From: Firmicutes bacterium UBA3941
GTDB lineage: Bacteria > Bacillota > Clostridia > Caldicoprobacterales > UBA3941
DNA length: 30,017 nt
Direction: 5' to 3'
Assembly (NCBI GenBank): GCA_002385665.1
Contig: DGDX01000020.1
Location: 1 to 30,017, forward strand
Part shown: one piece after another, positions 29,179 through 30,017 of the stretch
How the letters are laid out: each line of letters opens with the position of its first letter
Numbering within the stretch: position 1 is the first letter of the stretch
Program-made: the position numbers and the translations under genes
The notes under the pieces: generated by a model
The model's input: only the letters and a program-made list of their open reading frames with translations
Told to the model about the DNA's origin: nothing
Databases searched by the model: none

Positions 29179-30017
29179 TTGAAAAGTATGTCAATCAAAG
29201 TAGTAGCATTTTTACTTTGCTTTTTTATACTATGGTTTTTTCCGCTAAATATCTTTTCCCAGGGCTTGCCTTTCGAGTTAGAATCTCCTTCAGCTTTATT
29301 GATGGATTATGATACTGGGACAATTTTATACGAGAAAAATCCCCATGAGAAGCTGCCCATTGCCAGTATCACTAAAGTCATGACCACTCTCCTGGCATTA
29401 GAGGCAATAGAGGATGGTAGGATAGGACTGGATGATGAAGTAACGGTTAGTGAATATGCGGCAAGTATGGGTGGATCCCAGGTATTCTTAGACCGCGGGG
29501 AGAAGTTGCCTGTCTCTGCTATATTAAAGGCGATAATTGTGTCATCAGGCAATGATGCCAGTGTTGCTATAGCAGAGAAAATTTCTGGTACAGAAGAAGC
29601 CTTTGTAAGTAGAATGAATGAAAGAGCAAAAGAATTAGGGATGAATAATACCAGCTTCTCAGATTGCACAGGATTGTCAGATGAGGGCAACTATTCTACA
29701 GCTTATGACATATCAATAATGTCCAGGGAACTACTTAAACATCCTATATTCTTTAAGTGGAGCACTATTTGGTTGGACAATTTAAAGGAGGCGAAAAATA
29801 ACACAGAACTTACCAACACCAATCGATTGGTTCGTTTCTATGACGGATGTGACGGAATAAAGACAGGTTCCACGAGCAAGGCAAAGTATTGTCTATCAGC
29901 AACCGCTAAAAGGGGCAATTTGCGGTTAATATCCATCGTACTAGCAGCCCCTACATCAAAGACTAGATTTAATGAGGCATCTAAACTTATGGATTATGGA
30001 TTTGCCAACTACGAGGC
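29179..30017 (+). CDS. dacF: D-alanyl-D-alanine carboxypeptidase, DacF-type (cut by the window end)
   Basis: This secreted penicillin-binding protein trims pentapeptide side chains and limits cross-linking; DacF in B. subtilis acts on spore peptidoglycan. The 279 codons present include a signal peptide (about 1-28) and the three serine-active-site motifs S-I-T-K (63-66), S-G-N (123-125) and K-T-G (228-230). The start is TTG at 29179, six bases after AGGAGG (29167-29172); ATG at 29188 is the alternative. The 3' end and the C-terminal PBP5-like domain lie outside the window. Location after xerD, with a candidate sigma-F promoter, favours DacF over DacA or DacB. The spoIIA operon is the usual next neighbour but cannot be seen. 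Confidence 0.9.
   Translation, partial: MKSMSIKVVAFLLCFFILWFFPLNIFSQGLPFELESPSALLMDYDTGTILYEKNPHEKLPIASITKVMTTLLALEAIEDGRIGLDDEVTVSEYAASMGGSQVFLDRGEKLPVSAILKAIIVSSGNDASVAIAEKISGTEEAFVSRMNERAKELGMNNTSFSDCTGLSDEGNYSTAYDISIMSRELLKHPIFFKWSTIWLDNLKEAKNNTELTNTNRLVRFYDGCDGIKTGSTSKAKYCLSATAKRGNLRLISIVLAAPTSKTRFNEASKLMDYGFANYE

Noticed and set aside
29307..29690. Minus-strand 127-codon frame over dacF
   Set aside because: The + strand shows all three active-site motifs of a carboxypeptidase.

Overview
The window is AT-rich DNA from an endospore-forming Firmicute, most likely a member of the Clostridia. Every supported gene lies on the + strand. The sporulation genes spoIIIE/ftsK, spoIVB, spo0A, spoIIM and a dacF-type carboxypeptidase, the Firmicute order tepA-ylzJ-spoIIIE-pgsA-cinA-recA, and the strong AGGAGG-type ribosome binding sites support this. 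I cannot name the genus. The presence of an OLE RNA suggests an anaerobic, thermophilic or otherwise extremophilic lineage, because that RNA is largely limited to such Firmicutes.

Layout. (1) 1-5713: end of a TepA/ClpP-like protease gene, ylzJ, uppP (undecaprenyl-PP phosphatase), spoIIIE/ftsK, pgsA and cinA. (2) 5735-6901: recA with its own sigma-A promoter, a LexA box at the start point, a small hairpin over the ribosome binding site, and a terminator. (3) 6953-8335: an Asp23/AmaP/DUF2273 envelope-stress cluster with its own promoter. (4) 8484-19929: a long tightly packed housekeeping operon, nusB-folD-xseA-xseB-ispA-DUF212-[OLE RNA]-oapA-dxs-tlyA-nadK-argR-recN, closed by a strong terminator. 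(5) 19955-22413: spoIVB and spo0A, with sporulation promoters and a terminator. (6) 22475-27252: a SteA/SteB-like pair, a GT2 glycosyltransferase, an MraY/WecA-like membrane transferase and a DUF3866 protein. (7) 27299-30017: spoIIM behind a near-consensus sigma-E promoter, xerD, and dacF (cut by the window end) behind a candidate sigma-F promoter.

The standout feature is the ~610-nt stretch 12630-13240 between the DUF212 gene and dxs. It is far more GC-rich than its flanks (about 56% in 12661-12840, against 25-30% in sampled flanking lines), carries many complementary arms, has its own extended -10 promoter, and is followed at once by a small four-helix membrane protein with very basic ends and a DxxxD motif. 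Position, size and neighbour identify it as an OLE (Ornate, Large, Extremophilic) RNA with its partner OapA. A 331-codon open frame starting at 12877 runs through the 3' half of the RNA into oapA; I regard the first 125 codons as non-coding and place the OapA start at 13252.

Together the genes cover isoprenoid precursor and chain synthesis (dxs, ispA), undecaprenyl carrier recycling (uppP), DNA repair (recA, recN, xseAB, cinA), division and sporulation (spoIIIE, steA/B, spo0A, spoIVB, spoIIM, dacF, xerD) and membrane lipids (pgsA). No tRNA, rRNA, CRISPR array, insertion sequence or prophage gene was seen.
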